Source: Anabaena azotica FACHB-119 (GTDB lineage: Bacteria; Cyanobacteriota; Cyanobacteriia; Cyanobacteriales; Nostocaceae). From it: a stretch of 64,000 bases of DNA. A model generated the notes under the pieces. That model had not been told where the DNA came from, did no database searches, and worked only from the letters and a program-made list of their open reading frames with translations. Below are positions 53,935 through 62,984 of the stretch, piece by piece. The translations under genes and the position numbers were made by a program. The number at the start of each line of letters is the position of its first letter. The stretch's first letter is position 1. The DNA lies in NCBI RefSeq assembly GCF_014697625.1, contig NZ_JACJSG010000021.1:1-64000 (forward strand). Reading direction: 5' to 3'.

Positions 53935-55458
53935 ATGACTAAATGGGTTTTTAGGCGTTGGCTATGCGGGTGTCTGGTGATTGGCTTAAGTTGTTTGTTA
54001 CTGACAGGTTGTAGTGGTAATCTTAATCGGGGGAAGACTCTGCGAATAGCTACAGAACCTGCTTTTCCACCTTTTGAGTTTACCGGACAAGGTGGTAATT
54101 TACAGGGTTTTTCCATTGACTTGATGAATGCGATCGCCACTGCTGCTAGTTTTAAAATAGATTTCCAAAGTCTTCCTTTTGATGGTATAATTCCAGCGTT
54201 ACAAAGCAAAACCGTAGATGCGGCGATTAGTTCCATCACCATCACCGCCGAACGTTCCCAGACGGTGGCTTTCTCTCGTCCCTATTTTAAAGCAGGATTA
54301 GCGATCGCCATTCGCGCCGACAATCAAAATATTACAGGTTTTGACAGCCTCAAAAATAAAAAAATCGCCGTCCAAATTGGTACAACTGGCGCAGATAAAG
54401 CCAAAACTATTCCTGGGGTACAAATTCGCAGTTTTGATTCTGCACCCCTAGCCTTGCAAGAACTAGTCAACGGTAATGTAGACGCAGTTATTAATGATGC
54501 GCCTGTAACTTTGTACGCCATTAATACAGGTAATCTGCAAGGAATTAAAGTTGTCGAAAAATTACTTACAGAAGAATATTATGGCATTGCCACAGCCAAA
54601 AATTCCCCTAATTTACAACTAATTAACGATGGTTTAAATCGGGTTTTAGCAAATGGTTCATATTCGCGAATTTATCAAAAATGGTTTAAAGTAGCTCCTC
54701 CAGCCTCATTACCAGCGAAATCACCATACGAAAATGCAAATAATGCTGATAAATCTACCTTAGCTAATCTGATTTTGCCGTTCCTCCCGATTTTATTGCA
54801 AGGTGCATTAGTTACCCTACAACTAACAATTTTATCTGCGGTATTAGGTTTAATAACTGGTACTTTAATAGCCCTTCTCCGCCTTTCTCGCTTTCTCCCT
54901 GGGAGTTTGTTAGCTAGGGTTTATGTAGATTTTTTCCGGGGAACGCCTTTAATAGTACAGATTTTTATGATTTACTTTGGTTTACCAGCACTTGCTCAAG
55001 AACTTGGTTTTACATTTAACTTTGACCGTTTCGTTGCTGGAGTAATTGCCCTAAGTTTAAATATAGCTGCTTACATTGCCGAAACTGTCCGTGCTGGGAT
55101 TCAATCAATAGAAATAGGACAGACAGAAGCAGCAAAATCACTTGGTTTGAGTCCTCTATTAACAATGCGTTTAGTGATTTTTCCCCAAGCCTTCCGGCGA
55201 ATGTTACCACCTTTAGGTAATGAGTTTATTAGTTTGTTAAAAGATACAAGTTTAGTTGCGGTTATTGGTTTTGAAGAATTATTCCGCAAAGGACAATTGA
55301 TTGTTGCTCAAAACTATCGTGCTTTTGAAATCTATGCAACTGTCGCCCTAATTTACTTATGTTTGACACTTTTAGCCTCTCAAGTTTTTAGTCGCCTAGA
55401 AGTTTGGATGAATCCTGATAAGAAAATTCAGCAGGCAAAAGTTGACAATAAAAAATGA
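53935..55458 (+). CDS. Amino-acid ABC transporter, binding protein fused to permease
   Basis: 507 residues. The N-terminal lipobox LLTGC is followed by a family 3 solute-binding domain (about 35-260; LRIATEPAFPPFEFTGQGG, GIATAKNSPNLQLINDGLN). The permease half (about 280-495) has the EAA loop ETVRAGIQSIEIGQTEAAKSLGLSP that docks the ATPase. Such fusions are known in GlnP/HisM-type polar amino-acid importers. The ATPase gene is not adjacent. The ribosome binding site AAGGATGAG precedes the ATG. Confidence 0.92.
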   Translation: MTKWVFRRWLCGCLVIGLSCLLLTGCSGNLNRGKTLRIATEPAFPPFEFTGQGGNLQGFSIDLMNAIATAASFKIDFQSLPFDGIIPALQSKTVDAAISSITITAERSQTVAFSRPYFKAGLAIAIRADNQNITGFDSLKNKKIAVQIGTTGADKAKTIPGVQIRSFDSAPLALQELVNGNVDAVINDAPVTLYAINTGNLQGIKVVEKLLTEEYYGIATAKNSPNLQLINDGLNRVLANGSYSRIYQKWFKVAPPASLPAKSPYENANNADKSTLANLILPFLPILLQGALVTLQLTILSAVLGLITGTLIALLRLSRFLPGSLLARVYVDFFRGTPLIVQIFMIYFGLPALAQELGFTFNFDRFVAGVIALSLNIAAYIAETVRAGIQSIEIGQTEAAKSLGLSPLLTMRLVIFPQAFRRMLPPLGNEFISLLKDTSLVAVIGFEELFRKGQLIVAQNYRAFEIYATVALIYLCLTLLASQVFSRLEVWMNPDKKIQQAKVDNKK

Positions 55459-55752
55459 TAATTGAAATAAAATCAATTTGTAGGGTGGGCAATGCCCACC
55501 TAGAAACCTTGGTTAATTACAGAGAAAATTTAGTTAAAACTAGATAAAATTTTAAGTATTGAAAAAACATCTTTAATTATCGGCTTGTATCGGCGGTTAA
55601 TTATTCTCATGTCATCAAGAAAAGGCTAAAGCCTTGACTACGAACTGAACAATGATAAAAAAAGTAATATTACATTGCGTGATATTTTTACCTATAGCTC
55701 CAATAAAAAGGTTAAATTAAGGTTAAATCAAACATAGGGGTGATAAAACACT
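55459..55752. repeat. Intergenic repeats
   Basis: GTAGGGTGGGC/GCCCACCTA (about 55481-55502) is a hairpin after the transporter gene and may end its transcript. AAGGCTAAAGCCTTGACTACGAAC (55621-55645) is related to one arm of the 9973-10030 palindrome. Confidence 0.5.
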
Positions 55753-56034
55753 ATGTCAGTTAAAATTTTACCCGACCTCGGAGATTTAGTAGAAGGACTG
55801 GGAATCACAGGTATTGTGGGGATAGTTTTGATACCAGTCTTATTACCAGTAATGGGTGGTGTTGGTAGACCAATAGCCAAAGCAATTGTTAAAAGTGGAA
55901 TTGCTCTTTATGAAAAGAATAAAGGAGCTATAGGAGAATTGCGAGAAAGTTGGGAAGATATCATCGCCGAAGCAAGGGCGGAAGTTGGTGAAGATATAAT
56001 TAGGATGAAATCGGCTGAACCTGTGGATAGTTAG
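55753..56034 (+). CDS. DUF5132-family protein
   Basis: 93 residues with one hydrophobic segment (GLGITGIVGIVLIPVLLPVMGG, about 15-36), then an amphipathic helix region (KAIVKSGIALYEKNKGAIGELRESWEDIIAEARAEVGE). This is the layout of the DUF5132 family found in cyanobacteria, of unknown function and probably membrane-associated. The ribosome binding site AGGGGTGAT lies shortly upstream. Confidence 0.75.
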   Translation: MSVKILPDLGDLVEGLGITGIVGIVLIPVLLPVMGGVGRPIAKAIVKSGIALYEKNKGAIGELRESWEDIIAEARAEVGEDIIRMKSAEPVDS

Positions 56035-56068
56035 ATTTCATCAACAGGAGAATCTTAGGTGAGATATT

Positions 56069-56153
56069 ATATTATGTCCGCTTAAACACTTATCCTATCT
56101 TGGGGTTGGTAATAGGTAATGGGTAATGGTAACAGACAATTACCTATTACCTA
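56069..56153. mobile_element. MITE-like repeat, family 1, truncated copy D
   Basis: Begins ATATTATGTCCGCTTAAACA and continues with GGGGTTGGTAATAGGTAATG up to ACAATTACCTATTACCT, matching the left half of the 4183-4323 element. The right end is missing. Confidence 0.6.
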
Positions 56154-56227
56154 ATTTTAAGGACGTTTAGAAGGTATTTAAAGACTTGGAAAACAAGCCC
56201 TAGTTCCTTTCCTAACCCAAATTATTC

Positions 56228-56349
56228 AGGACTTACGCAAGTGTCACAATTGGTGGTTGGTGCGTGACGCTACAAGTCTCATGACTACGTTCAAATATTT
56301 TCGCTCCTCACACACCCTACAGAAAAAATATGCCAGTTGCGTAAGTCCT
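56228..56349. mobile_element. MITE-like repeat, family 2, copy 2
   Basis: 122 bases, the reverse complement of the copy at 19693-19814, with AGGACTTACGCAA inverted ends. It lies four bases from the 3' end of the exporter gene at 56354, where further genes of that operon might have been expected. Confidence 0.75.
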
Positions 56350-56353
56350 ATTA

Positions 56354-59038
56354 TTAAACATTTGCTTGTTGACGTTGATATAGTGACCAATACAAACCTT
56401 TTTGTTGCAAGAGTTGTGTATGATTTCCCCGTTCTGCAATTACACCTTTTTCTAATACGAGAATTAAATCGGCTCGTTTTAAGGGTGCAAAGCGGTGAGC
56501 GATGAGAAATACAGTCCGGTTAGCGGAAACTTTTTGCAGATTTTGCAACACTTGTTGTTCGGTTTCACTATCTAAAGCACTGGTAGCTTCATCTAATATT
56601 AAAATTGGCGCGTCAGAGAGGAACAATCTTGCTAAAGCAATGCGTTGTCTCTGTCCTCCAGATAATGCTGTACCTCTTTCTCCTACATTAGTTTCGTAAC
56701 CGTAGGGTAATTGACTGATAAAATCATGGGCTACGGCTAGTCTAGCGGCTTCGACTACTTGCTCGGCGGTAATATTGGGATTACCAAGGGTGATATTTTC
56801 TAAGATGGAACCGTTAAATAGAAAGTCTTCTTGGAGAACTACGCCAATTTGTTGTCGCAAGGAAGCTAAATCTGCACTTTTGATATCAAAACCATCTATG
56901 AGAATACGTCCTGATTCAATTTGATAAAGTCTTTGCAGTAACTTAGAGAGGGTACTTTTCCCAGAACCACTACGCCCAACAATTCCCACAAATTGTCCTG
57001 GTTCTACATTAAATGTTATTCCTCTTAGCACTGGTTCATTGTTAGCTTTGTAGCGGAAAAATACCTGTTCAAAGTTAACTTGACCTTTCAGGGGTGGTAA
57101 AACTAAACCAGTCCCCATTTCTGCTTCTGGCGCTACGTTGAGAATATCACCAATGCGGTCTACGGAAAGTAGGACTTGTTGCAGATTTTGCCATAATTGC
57201 ACTAGGCGTAATAGTGGCCCGGTGACTCTGCCGGAAAGCATTTGAAAGGCTACCAATTGCCCAATTGTGAGTTTATGGTCGATGACTAGTTTTGCACCAA
57301 ACCAGAGAATTAGTAAGGAGGAAAAATTGGTGAGGAAATCACCTATGTTACTGCTAATATTGGAAGTGGTGGAAGCTTTGAAACCTGTACGCACGAAACG
57401 AGCAAATAAGCCTTCCCAGCGATCGCGTGCTACTGATTCAGCTGCATGAGCTTTAACAGAATGGATACCTGTAATTGTTTCTACTAAAAAGGATTGGCTA
57501 TCAGCACTACGGTTAAAGGTTTCGTTTAACCAGTTACGTAATATTGGGGTAGCAACTATTGTCAGTGTGGCAAATAAGGGCAGTACTGCCAACGCGACAA
57601 AGGTCAAAGGAATATTGTAATAAAACATCAATGCCAAATAAACAACGGCAAAGATGCTATCTAAAATTACTGTTAAGGCTGTACCTGTAAGAAAGGAACG
57701 AATTTGTTCTAGTTCTTGCACCCTGGCTACTGTGTCACCTACACGCCGTGACTCAAAATAAGCCAAGGGTAGCCGCAACAAATGACGGAATAATTGGGCT
57801 GATAAACTTAAATCTAAACGTCTGGCTGTATGGGTAAAGATAAATAACCGCAGAATCCCCAACACAGACTCAAACATGGCTATTAACAAAAGTGCGATCG
57901 CCATGACATCAAGAGTGGGTAAACTCTCCTGTACCATGACTTTATCGATCACAACCTGGGTAATTAGCGGTGTGCCTAAACCCAACACCTGCAACGTCAA
58001 AGACGCTATTAATACTTCGCCTAATAGCTTGCGGTATTTCCAAACGGCTGGGATGAACCAACCTAAATTAAATTTTTCTTGTCGAGAAATCAGTTCTACT
58101 TGCCACAACTGACCATCCCAACATTGCTCTAATACTGATTGTGGTAGACTTTCACAAAGATTATCAGGATTTAAAGGATTAGCAACAATTATGCGATCGC
58201 CTTTTATCCCATAAGCCACCACCCAAGTAGGCTGAGGAACAGACTCAACTTGCAACCTTAACAAAGCCGGGAAAGTTAGCTGACGCAACTCCTCCCAACT
58301 TACTTGCAGTCGTCGCAACACTAAACCTAACTTTTCTCCAGCTTCCACAACTTGTTTGGGATTTTGTCCCCGCAGTTGGCGTTGTACCCATTCCAAATTC
58401 ACTGGATTTTCTAGCTGTTGTGCGGCCATTGTTAAACAAGCAGCCGCCGTATTCCAACTACTAACAAAAGGGTAACTATGGGTGAGAGGCGTAGTAACTG
58501 GCTGACTTACCTTCTGTTCTTGGGGAGTCAGTGGCGACTGGACAACGGGAGGATGAAAAGGTTTAACTTCATTTTCAACTACTATATTCTCCTTCACCAA
58601 TCCCAGCCAAAAATCCTCAATTTCTGGGGTAGATATCTCCGCCCACAAATGGGTATCCCAGCAAGCCAAGATCACTTCTTTACTAGCGGCTACAGCCTTG
58701 TATTCTCCAGGTAACTTTTGTAAATCACCAAACCAATCTCCCACTTGTAAGGCTGATAAAGATTGACCGCTTTCTTCGTCCCGTAACCGCACCTTTCCAT
58801 CGACGATGAAAAACTGATAACCACCCGCTTCACTCGACCAGATTTTTTCACCTAGTCGATAACGACGGATTTCTAAACGTTCTTCTAATCGGGTTTTTTG
58901 CTCAGGAGTAAGCCAACTTAGGGGAGGTTGATTCCAAGGTATAGCCGTTAGCACTTTGGTTTTTAGGGATTCATTATCCAGAAGTTTTAACTCACTTGTA
59001 ATTTCACCGTCAGCTTTTGAATTTTCTCTGCTAACCAT
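56354..59038 (-). CDS. ABC exporter with cNMP-binding-like and C39-like domains
   Basis: 894 residues. About 35-145 is a cyclic-nucleotide-binding-like domain (YQFFIVDGKVRLRDEE). About 185-320 is a C39-peptidase-like domain whose catalytic residues appear lost: NTAAACLTM stands where DCGAACLAM is usual, and TWVVAYG where HFVVLYG is usual. The exporter membrane domain is about 335-630; the ATPase about 650-890, with VGRSGSGKST, LSGGQRQRIALARLF and ILILDEATSALD. The layout is HlyB/HetC-like; a C39-like domain without catalysis binds but does not cut cargo in HlyB. It overlaps the upstream ppiC-type gene by 52 bases. No HlyD-type adaptor gene is nearby. Confidence 0.9.
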   Translation of the reverse strand: MVSRENSKADGEITSELKLLDNESLKTKVLTAIPWNQPPLSWLTPEQKTRLEERLEIRRYRLGEKIWSSEAGGYQFFIVDGKVRLRDEESGQSLSALQVGDWFGDLQKLPGEYKAVAASKEVILACWDTHLWAEISTPEIEDFWLGLVKENIVVENEVKPFHPPVVQSPLTPQEQKVSQPVTTPLTHSYPFVSSWNTAAACLTMAAQQLENPVNLEWVQRQLRGQNPKQVVEAGEKLGLVLRRLQVSWEELRQLTFPALLRLQVESVPQPTWVVAYGIKGDRIIVANPLNPDNLCESLPQSVLEQCWDGQLWQVELISRQEKFNLGWFIPAVWKYRKLLGEVLIASLTLQVLGLGTPLITQVVIDKVMVQESLPTLDVMAIALLLIAMFESVLGILRLFIFTHTARRLDLSLSAQLFRHLLRLPLAYFESRRVGDTVARVQELEQIRSFLTGTALTVILDSIFAVVYLALMFYYNIPLTFVALAVLPLFATLTIVATPILRNWLNETFNRSADSQSFLVETITGIHSVKAHAAESVARDRWEGLFARFVRTGFKASTTSNISSNIGDFLTNFSSLLILWFGAKLVIDHKLTIGQLVAFQMLSGRVTGPLLRLVQLWQNLQQVLLSVDRIGDILNVAPEAEMGTGLVLPPLKGQVNFEQVFFRYKANNEPVLRGITFNVEPGQFVGIVGRSGSGKSTLSKLLQRLYQIESGRILIDGFDIKSADLASLRQQIGVVLQEDFLFNGSILENITLGNPNITAEQVVEAARLAVAHDFISQLPYGYETNVGERGTALSGGQRQRIALARLFLSDAPILILDEATSALDSETEQQVLQNLQKVSANRTVFLIAHRFAPLKRADLILVLEKGVIAERGNHTQLLQQKGLYWSLYQRQQANV

Positions 59039-59745
59039 TTTTCAAATAATTCGTTTTGTAATGCTTGCTTGAGTTGAATATCATCTAAAGACGCTGGCAG
59101 AAATTGTTCCACTCGAAACAAACCATAGCGTCCATCTATTTCTATAGGCCCGACTAATTCCCCTGGATTAGCTGCATCAATAGCCGCCCGCAACTTGTCT
59201 GGCATAGTACCACGACTAATTGGCCCCATCATGCCATTAACCAGGCGATCGTCTAATACAGAATACTCTTTGGCTAATTGTTCAAAACTGCCTCCTTCTG
59301 CAATTTGCAGTTGTAATTCTTCTGCTAATTCTCGACTATCGACCACAATCCGTGATAATACAACTCTATCCAGAAAAATTTTCTGCTCAATAAAATATTC
59401 TGGCAGCTTGGCTTGTGTTAACAAATTTTTCAATTTTTCTAATTTAAAGCTAGAAGTAATTGAGGCATGGAACCTTTGATAGTCTGTACCATTCCTCGCT
59501 AACCATTCCTGAAAAGCTTGGGGGTCAGCTAGTTGATTTTTCAGGCGAAAATCAATCACTGTTTGTTCGGTGAGGGCTGGATTGATATCAACATCATCTC
59601 GCCCTTGAATCTCCTGCTCAATGACATATTGACGCAGGACATCACTAATGAATTGACCCAACTTCCCGGAAGATTGCAAGTATTTTACGGTTTGTTCAAT
59701 TGAAATTGGTTGGTCATCAATACTTAAAAATGACAGAGTTTCCAT
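58987..59745 (-). CDS. PpiC-type peptidyl-prolyl isomerase (parvulin)
   Basis: 252 residues. The N-terminal helical part is SurA-like (about 10-110); the parvulin domain is about 120-235 (VVLSRIVVDSRELAEELQLQIAEGGSFEQLAKEYS ... GPISRGTMPDKLRAAIDAANPGELVGPIEIDGRYGLFRVEQ). No signal peptide, so it acts in the cytoplasm, perhaps holding a substrate for the exporter encoded by the overlapping next gene (inference). In cyanobacteria such isomerase genes commonly sit next to C39-type exporter genes. Confidence 0.88.
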   Translation of the reverse strand: METLSFLSIDDQPISIEQTVKYLQSSGKLGQFISDVLRQYVIEQEIQGRDDVDINPALTEQTVIDFRLKNQLADPQAFQEWLARNGTDYQRFHASITSSFKLEKLKNLLTQAKLPEYFIEQKIFLDRVVLSRIVVDSRELAEELQLQIAEGGSFEQLAKEYSVLDDRLVNGMMGPISRGTMPDKLRAAIDAANPGELVGPIEIDGRYGLFRVEQFLPASLDDIQLKQALQNELFEKWLAEKIQKLTVKLQVS

Positions 59746-59859
59746 AAGAACACCTGGTAAAAACGGCTAAAAACAAGATTTTATAAATTATTAATAAGTA
59801 ATGGCAAGTTTAAAAATAAAATAGGTTTAGTTCAATTGATTTGCTATTTTGATTAAATT

Positions 59860-59928
59860 TTATTGCCATAGCTCTATTGTTCTACTCCAGCTATCAAACC
59901 AAGAGAGAATTTCGTCAACGCTCAACAT
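59860..59928 (-). CDS. Candidate 22-residue peptide upstream of the isomerase/exporter operon
   Basis: ATG at 59928 is preceded at four bases by AAAGGAGG (59933-59940 on the plus strand), the strongest ribosome binding site in this region. The frame encodes MLSVDEILSWFDSWSRTIEL plus WQ, then TAA. The peptide is amphipathic, with three Trp and several acidic residues. The operon start is 114 bases further. It could be an exported peptide, a leader peptide or chance; no family is recognised. Confidence 0.35.
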   Translation of the reverse strand: MLSVDEILSWFDSWSRTIELWQ

Positions 59929-59944
59929 TTATCCTCCTTTGCTC

Positions 59945-60742
59945 CTAACCAAAAGAGTATGCCCAAATAAAAGCCAAAAATATAGCTGCGATCGCACCAA
60001 TTAAAGTGTTAAGAATGTTAACAATTTCATTAGTTAACCAAGTATACTTGGATTGGAGGGTAGCGCCGATCACACTTTCCAAATTCGTAGCAACCAAAGC
60101 AGCCAGCACAGACCAAAGAATACCTAATGGGCTGATTAAATTGACACCCCAACCGATAATAGCGATCGCCACTGAACCCACCACACCAGCAAAAGTCCCT
60201 TCTAAACTCACCGCACCCTCCGTACCTTTAGGTACTGGTTGCAAGGTAGTAATCAGGAAAGTGCTTTTACCGTAAGCCTTACCCACTTCACTCGCACAGG
60301 TATCAGAAAGTTTAGTACTAAAGCTGGCGACGTAACCTAATAACAGGAGGGACTGGGGATTAGGGACTGGGGACTGGGGACTGGGTGAGAAAAGCCCAGC
60401 ATTGAGAACGCCGACACCCATAGCACAAAGCGCCGCAGTTAAAGCAGAACCCCAAACATTTTCCGGGCCTCTTGCTCCCGAACGCTTTTCCGCAATACCA
60501 AGAGCCTCTTTTTGTGCCATACCGATGCGTGTAACACCGGAACCCACAATAAAATAGAACATAACTACTACATATCCCTGCCAGCCTAAAGTTCCCCAAA
60601 TCAGTATGCCCAATAACCAGGCATGAAACACACCGGCTGGAGTCAGCAGTTTTTTAGGAGCGAACCAGACTAGACTCAATAGAACAGTATTTAGTCCAAC
60701 TCCCACCAACCAAGGATTCGCAGAGCCAAGAAATGACAGCAT
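59945..60742 (-). CDS. DUF92-family membrane protein (COG1836/TIGR00297)
   Basis: 265 residues, five or six membrane segments. PSTGSGVTRIG-like text and GYVASFSTKLSDTCASEVGKAYGKSTFLITTLQPVPKGTEGAVSLEGTFAG are hallmarks of DUF92. Plant VTE6 (phytyl-phosphate kinase) belongs to this family, so a role in prenol recycling is possible. A GGGGACT heptamer array (60350-60387) is read in frame and adds SPSPQSPVPNPQS in the loop before GYVASF. The ATG at 60742 is clear. Confidence 0.88.
   Translation of the reverse strand: MLSFLGSANPWLVGVGLNTVLLSLVWFAPKKLLTPAGVFHAWLLGILIWGTLGWQGYVVVMFYFIVGSGVTRIGMAQKEALGIAEKRSGARGPENVWGSALTAALCAMGVGVLNAGLFSPSPQSPVPNPQSLLLLGYVASFSTKLSDTCASEVGKAYGKSTFLITTLQPVPKGTEGAVSLEGTFAGVVGSVAIAIIGWGVNLISPLGILWSVLAALVATNLESVIGATLQSKYTWLTNEIVNILNTLIGAIAAIFLAFIWAYSFG
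60350..60387. repeat. GGGGACT heptamer array inside the DUF92 gene
   Basis: About five units of GGGGACT/AGGGACT. The array and its flank stay in frame and encode a Ser/Pro-rich loop in a gene that otherwise looks normal. Confidence 0.8.
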
Positions 60743-61107
60743 CAGCCAACAACCACAAGTAGTTTTGTCAAGATATCAAAAGAATAACTAATTTTAGACT
60801 TTTGTGGTTACTTTCCTTCATCCCCATTGAGAAACTGCATATTTCATATTCCCTCTACGGGTAAAGCTAACAGTCAACAGGCAAAACAGCAAACTAATTT
60901 TTAATTACAAGAGGGGAAGGGGAAGGGGAAGGGGGAAAGGGGAAAGGGGAAAGGGTAAAGCCTTCACCTTTTACCTTTCTCTGGACTATGGACTATGGAC
61001 TATGGATTATGGACTAATGACTAATGACTAATGACCAAATTAGGATATAAGCTAAACTCTGGAAAAACTGTATTTCAACTAACTACTATCAAAATTTAAA
61101 ATGTAAC
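60743..61107. repeat. Short tandem repeats
   Basis: GGGGAA/GGGGAAA runs (about 60907-60957), then GGACTAT and TGACTAA heptamers (60983-61035). No gene or regulatory site is supported. Confidence 0.75.
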
Positions 61108-61866
61108 TTAACTAACAAAATCCTCCATCCCCAGTCCCCAGTCCCTAGTCCCCAGTCCCCAATCCCCGCCATTAATCGGTTCTGCTAAAGCTGCGGCGAC
61201 GGCTGTTAAACTCCTATAATCTGACAGCATCCAAGAATGCAGCGCTACGGGAATAATTAGTTCTTTGCCTATAGGCAATTTTGAACTGTGATTGGGGATA
61301 ATCATCAAATCGTAAGGTGTCCAAATAGAAGTAAAACTTAACTGCTCCAACATTTGTACATCACGATTCAAATCTTGCAGAAATAGGCTGTTGGGACGCA
61401 TCTGCACGCACCCTGGAAGCCTAGAAGCATAAGCTAATACCGTGCCATGATGAGGTGAGGAAATCGTCACAAAGCGCTGTACACGCTCAATACCTCCCAA
61501 TCTCTGCACGTAGTAACGGCTGACAATTCCCCCCATGCTGAAACCCACTAAATCAAAGGGTTGTCCAGGCTCAATGGTTGCAGCTACATAATCAACTACC
61601 TGCTGCGCCAATACATTAAGCGGGGCTTCACCGTTGTTAGGTACTAAATTTATTGTGTATACAGTCCAACCTAATTGTCTTAAGTAAACTGCCATCGAAT
61701 TAAAGACAACTTCCGTATCAGTAATGCCATGCACTAATACCACGGGATTACGTGGCTGATTTTGAGTTTTCATTGACAAATTTGCTTGTGTTTGCCTCTG
61801 TTGAAAATTTAACTGAGTCTGATTACCGTCAGCAAAAAGATTATGACACTCTTCCCACTGGTTCAT
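61108..61866 (-). CDS. Lipase-like alpha/beta hydrolase
   Basis: 252 residues. Core motifs: NPVVLVHGITDTE (oxyanion), nucleophile elbow DLVGFSMGGIVSRYYVQ (Ser in GFSMG), and TISSPHHGTVLAY, as in bacterial triacylglycerol lipases (LipA/EstA class). No signal peptide is seen. The ATG at 61866 is used; homologues may start at the internal ATG at 61773, just before the core. The C-terminus GGDWGLGTRDWGLGMEDFVS is encoded by a GGGGACT array (61124-61166), so it is not an ancestral part of the enzyme. Confidence 0.85.
   Translation of the reverse strand: MNQWEECHNLFADGNQTQLNFQQRQTQANLSMKTQNQPRNPVVLVHGITDTEVVFNSMAVYLRQLGWTVYTINLVPNNGEAPLNVLAQQVVDYVAATIEPGQPFDLVGFSMGGIVSRYYVQRLGGIERVQRFVTISSPHHGTVLAYASRLPGCVQMRPNSLFLQDLNRDVQMLEQLSFTSIWTPYDLMIIPNHSSKLPIGKELIIPVALHSWMLSDYRSLTAVAAALAEPINGGDWGLGTRDWGLGMEDFVS
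61124..61166. repeat. GGGGACT heptamer array forming the lipase C-terminus
   Basis: Six or so units of CCCCAGT/CCCTAGT on the plus strand, read in the lipase frame as repeated DWGLG. Confidence 0.8.
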
Positions 61867-62302
61867 GGTTATACATTAGTTGTATTAATGTATACCCATA
61901 AATAAAATTATATTAATTTTTATTAAGCAACCTTTCAGAATCTTGCTCTGTGTAGCGGTAAAATTGAATAATTAATTCTCGATATCTACAGCTTGTAAGT
62001 ATTTGCCAACAAAGGCTGAAAACCTCAGCTTATATTCTTAAGCTTGATAAAGCACAAACCTCCAAGGTTTGTTACTCAATAGCTGATAGTCAAAAAACGT
62101 AGTATTACGACGTAATTTTTAACAGTGAACAGTCAACAGTTATCAGTTAAATCCTTGGGTCTAAGTCCCTCATAAATTGGTGAAAGCGTATTTTGCCGCT
62201 TCTTTGTCCCCCACTATAAGCCTGATAACTGATAACTGATAACTGATAACTGTTTTAACATTACGGTCTACTTACAGATATAAAATTTCGGGAGCCATTC
62301 TC
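61867..62302. repeat. Gap with facing heptamer arrays
   Basis: CAACAGTTATCAGTT (62132-62150) and CTGATAACTGATAACTG units (62221-62253) face each other and could pair around a 70-base interior. GGGAG precedes the start of the next gene. No other feature is supported. Confidence 0.55.
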
Positions 62303-62752
62303 ATGTTCGGTTTTATCAAAAAATTAATCGCTGGGATTCTCAGTTTCCTTACCGGATTAATCGGTGGTAAGAAAAGCAGTGGCTACTACTTAGAGCTGAA
62401 AGAAGATAGCACTGAACAAACAGCACCAGCACCAGCCCCACAAGCTGCACCAGTAGCATCCAACGGTACAAAAGCAGCAGCCAAAGCAGAAGCGCCACCA
62501 GCCACAGAGAAAAAGCCTGCGCCGGCGATCGCCAAAGTAGAAGCATCTAAAAATGGTAAAAATGGCAAAGCTGCACCTAAGCAAGCTGAACCAGAAAAAG
62601 CGCCAGTGGCTAATACAACACCACCAGGTGAAACTACATTCGCACCTAAATATTTAGCGCCTTCAGCCTCTAGTTCTAATGGTCGTCGTCGTCCAGGTGC
62701 GAATATGAGTTCTTACTTAGACATGGCTAGCCAAGTCAAAACTCCTGGCTAA
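62303..62752 (+). CDS. Ala/Pro-rich small protein with amphipathic N-terminus
   Basis: 149 residues. The N-terminus MFGFIKKLIAGILSFLTGLI is an amphipathic, likely membrane-binding helix. GGKKSSGYYLELKED follows, then a low-complexity Ala/Pro/Lys/Glu region and a conserved-looking tail (RRRPGANMSSYLDMASQVK). No family function is known to me. GGGAG lies 11 bases before the ATG. Confidence 0.75.
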   Translation: MFGFIKKLIAGILSFLTGLIGGKKSSGYYLELKEDSTEQTAPAPAPQAAPVASNGTKAAAKAEAPPATEKKPAPAIAKVEASKNGKNGKAAPKQAEPEKAPVANTTPPGETTFAPKYLAPSASSSNGRRRPGANMSSYLDMASQVKTPG

Positions 62753-62801
62753 ACAGTAAGGAGAAACCCACCCCTAACCCCTCCCTGGAGGGGAACCTTT
62801 C

Positions 62802-62935
62802 AAGGGCAGGTTTTTTACACTTCGACCCAAAAACACTGATTTTAGGGTGTAGGGGTGTAGGGGTAGATGAAAGTCTGATAATGAGCGTGAATCTTATAGT
62901 CCTCACTTATTACTTTATGAAAAACCTGCCCTTAA
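62802..62935. mobile_element. MITE-like repeat, family 3, copy 2
   Basis: About 134 bases with inverted ends AGGGCAGGTTTTTTA and TGAAAAACCTGCCCT and an interior GGGTGTAGGGGTGTAGGGGT, in the opposite orientation to 20630-20762. It is inserted in a CCCCTCC..GGAGGGG type repeat, which continues on both sides (62772-62793, 62934-62945). Confidence 0.6.
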
Positions 62936-62984
62936 GAGGGAGGGGAACAGGGAACAGGGGAGAACAACTGTCAACTGTCAACTG

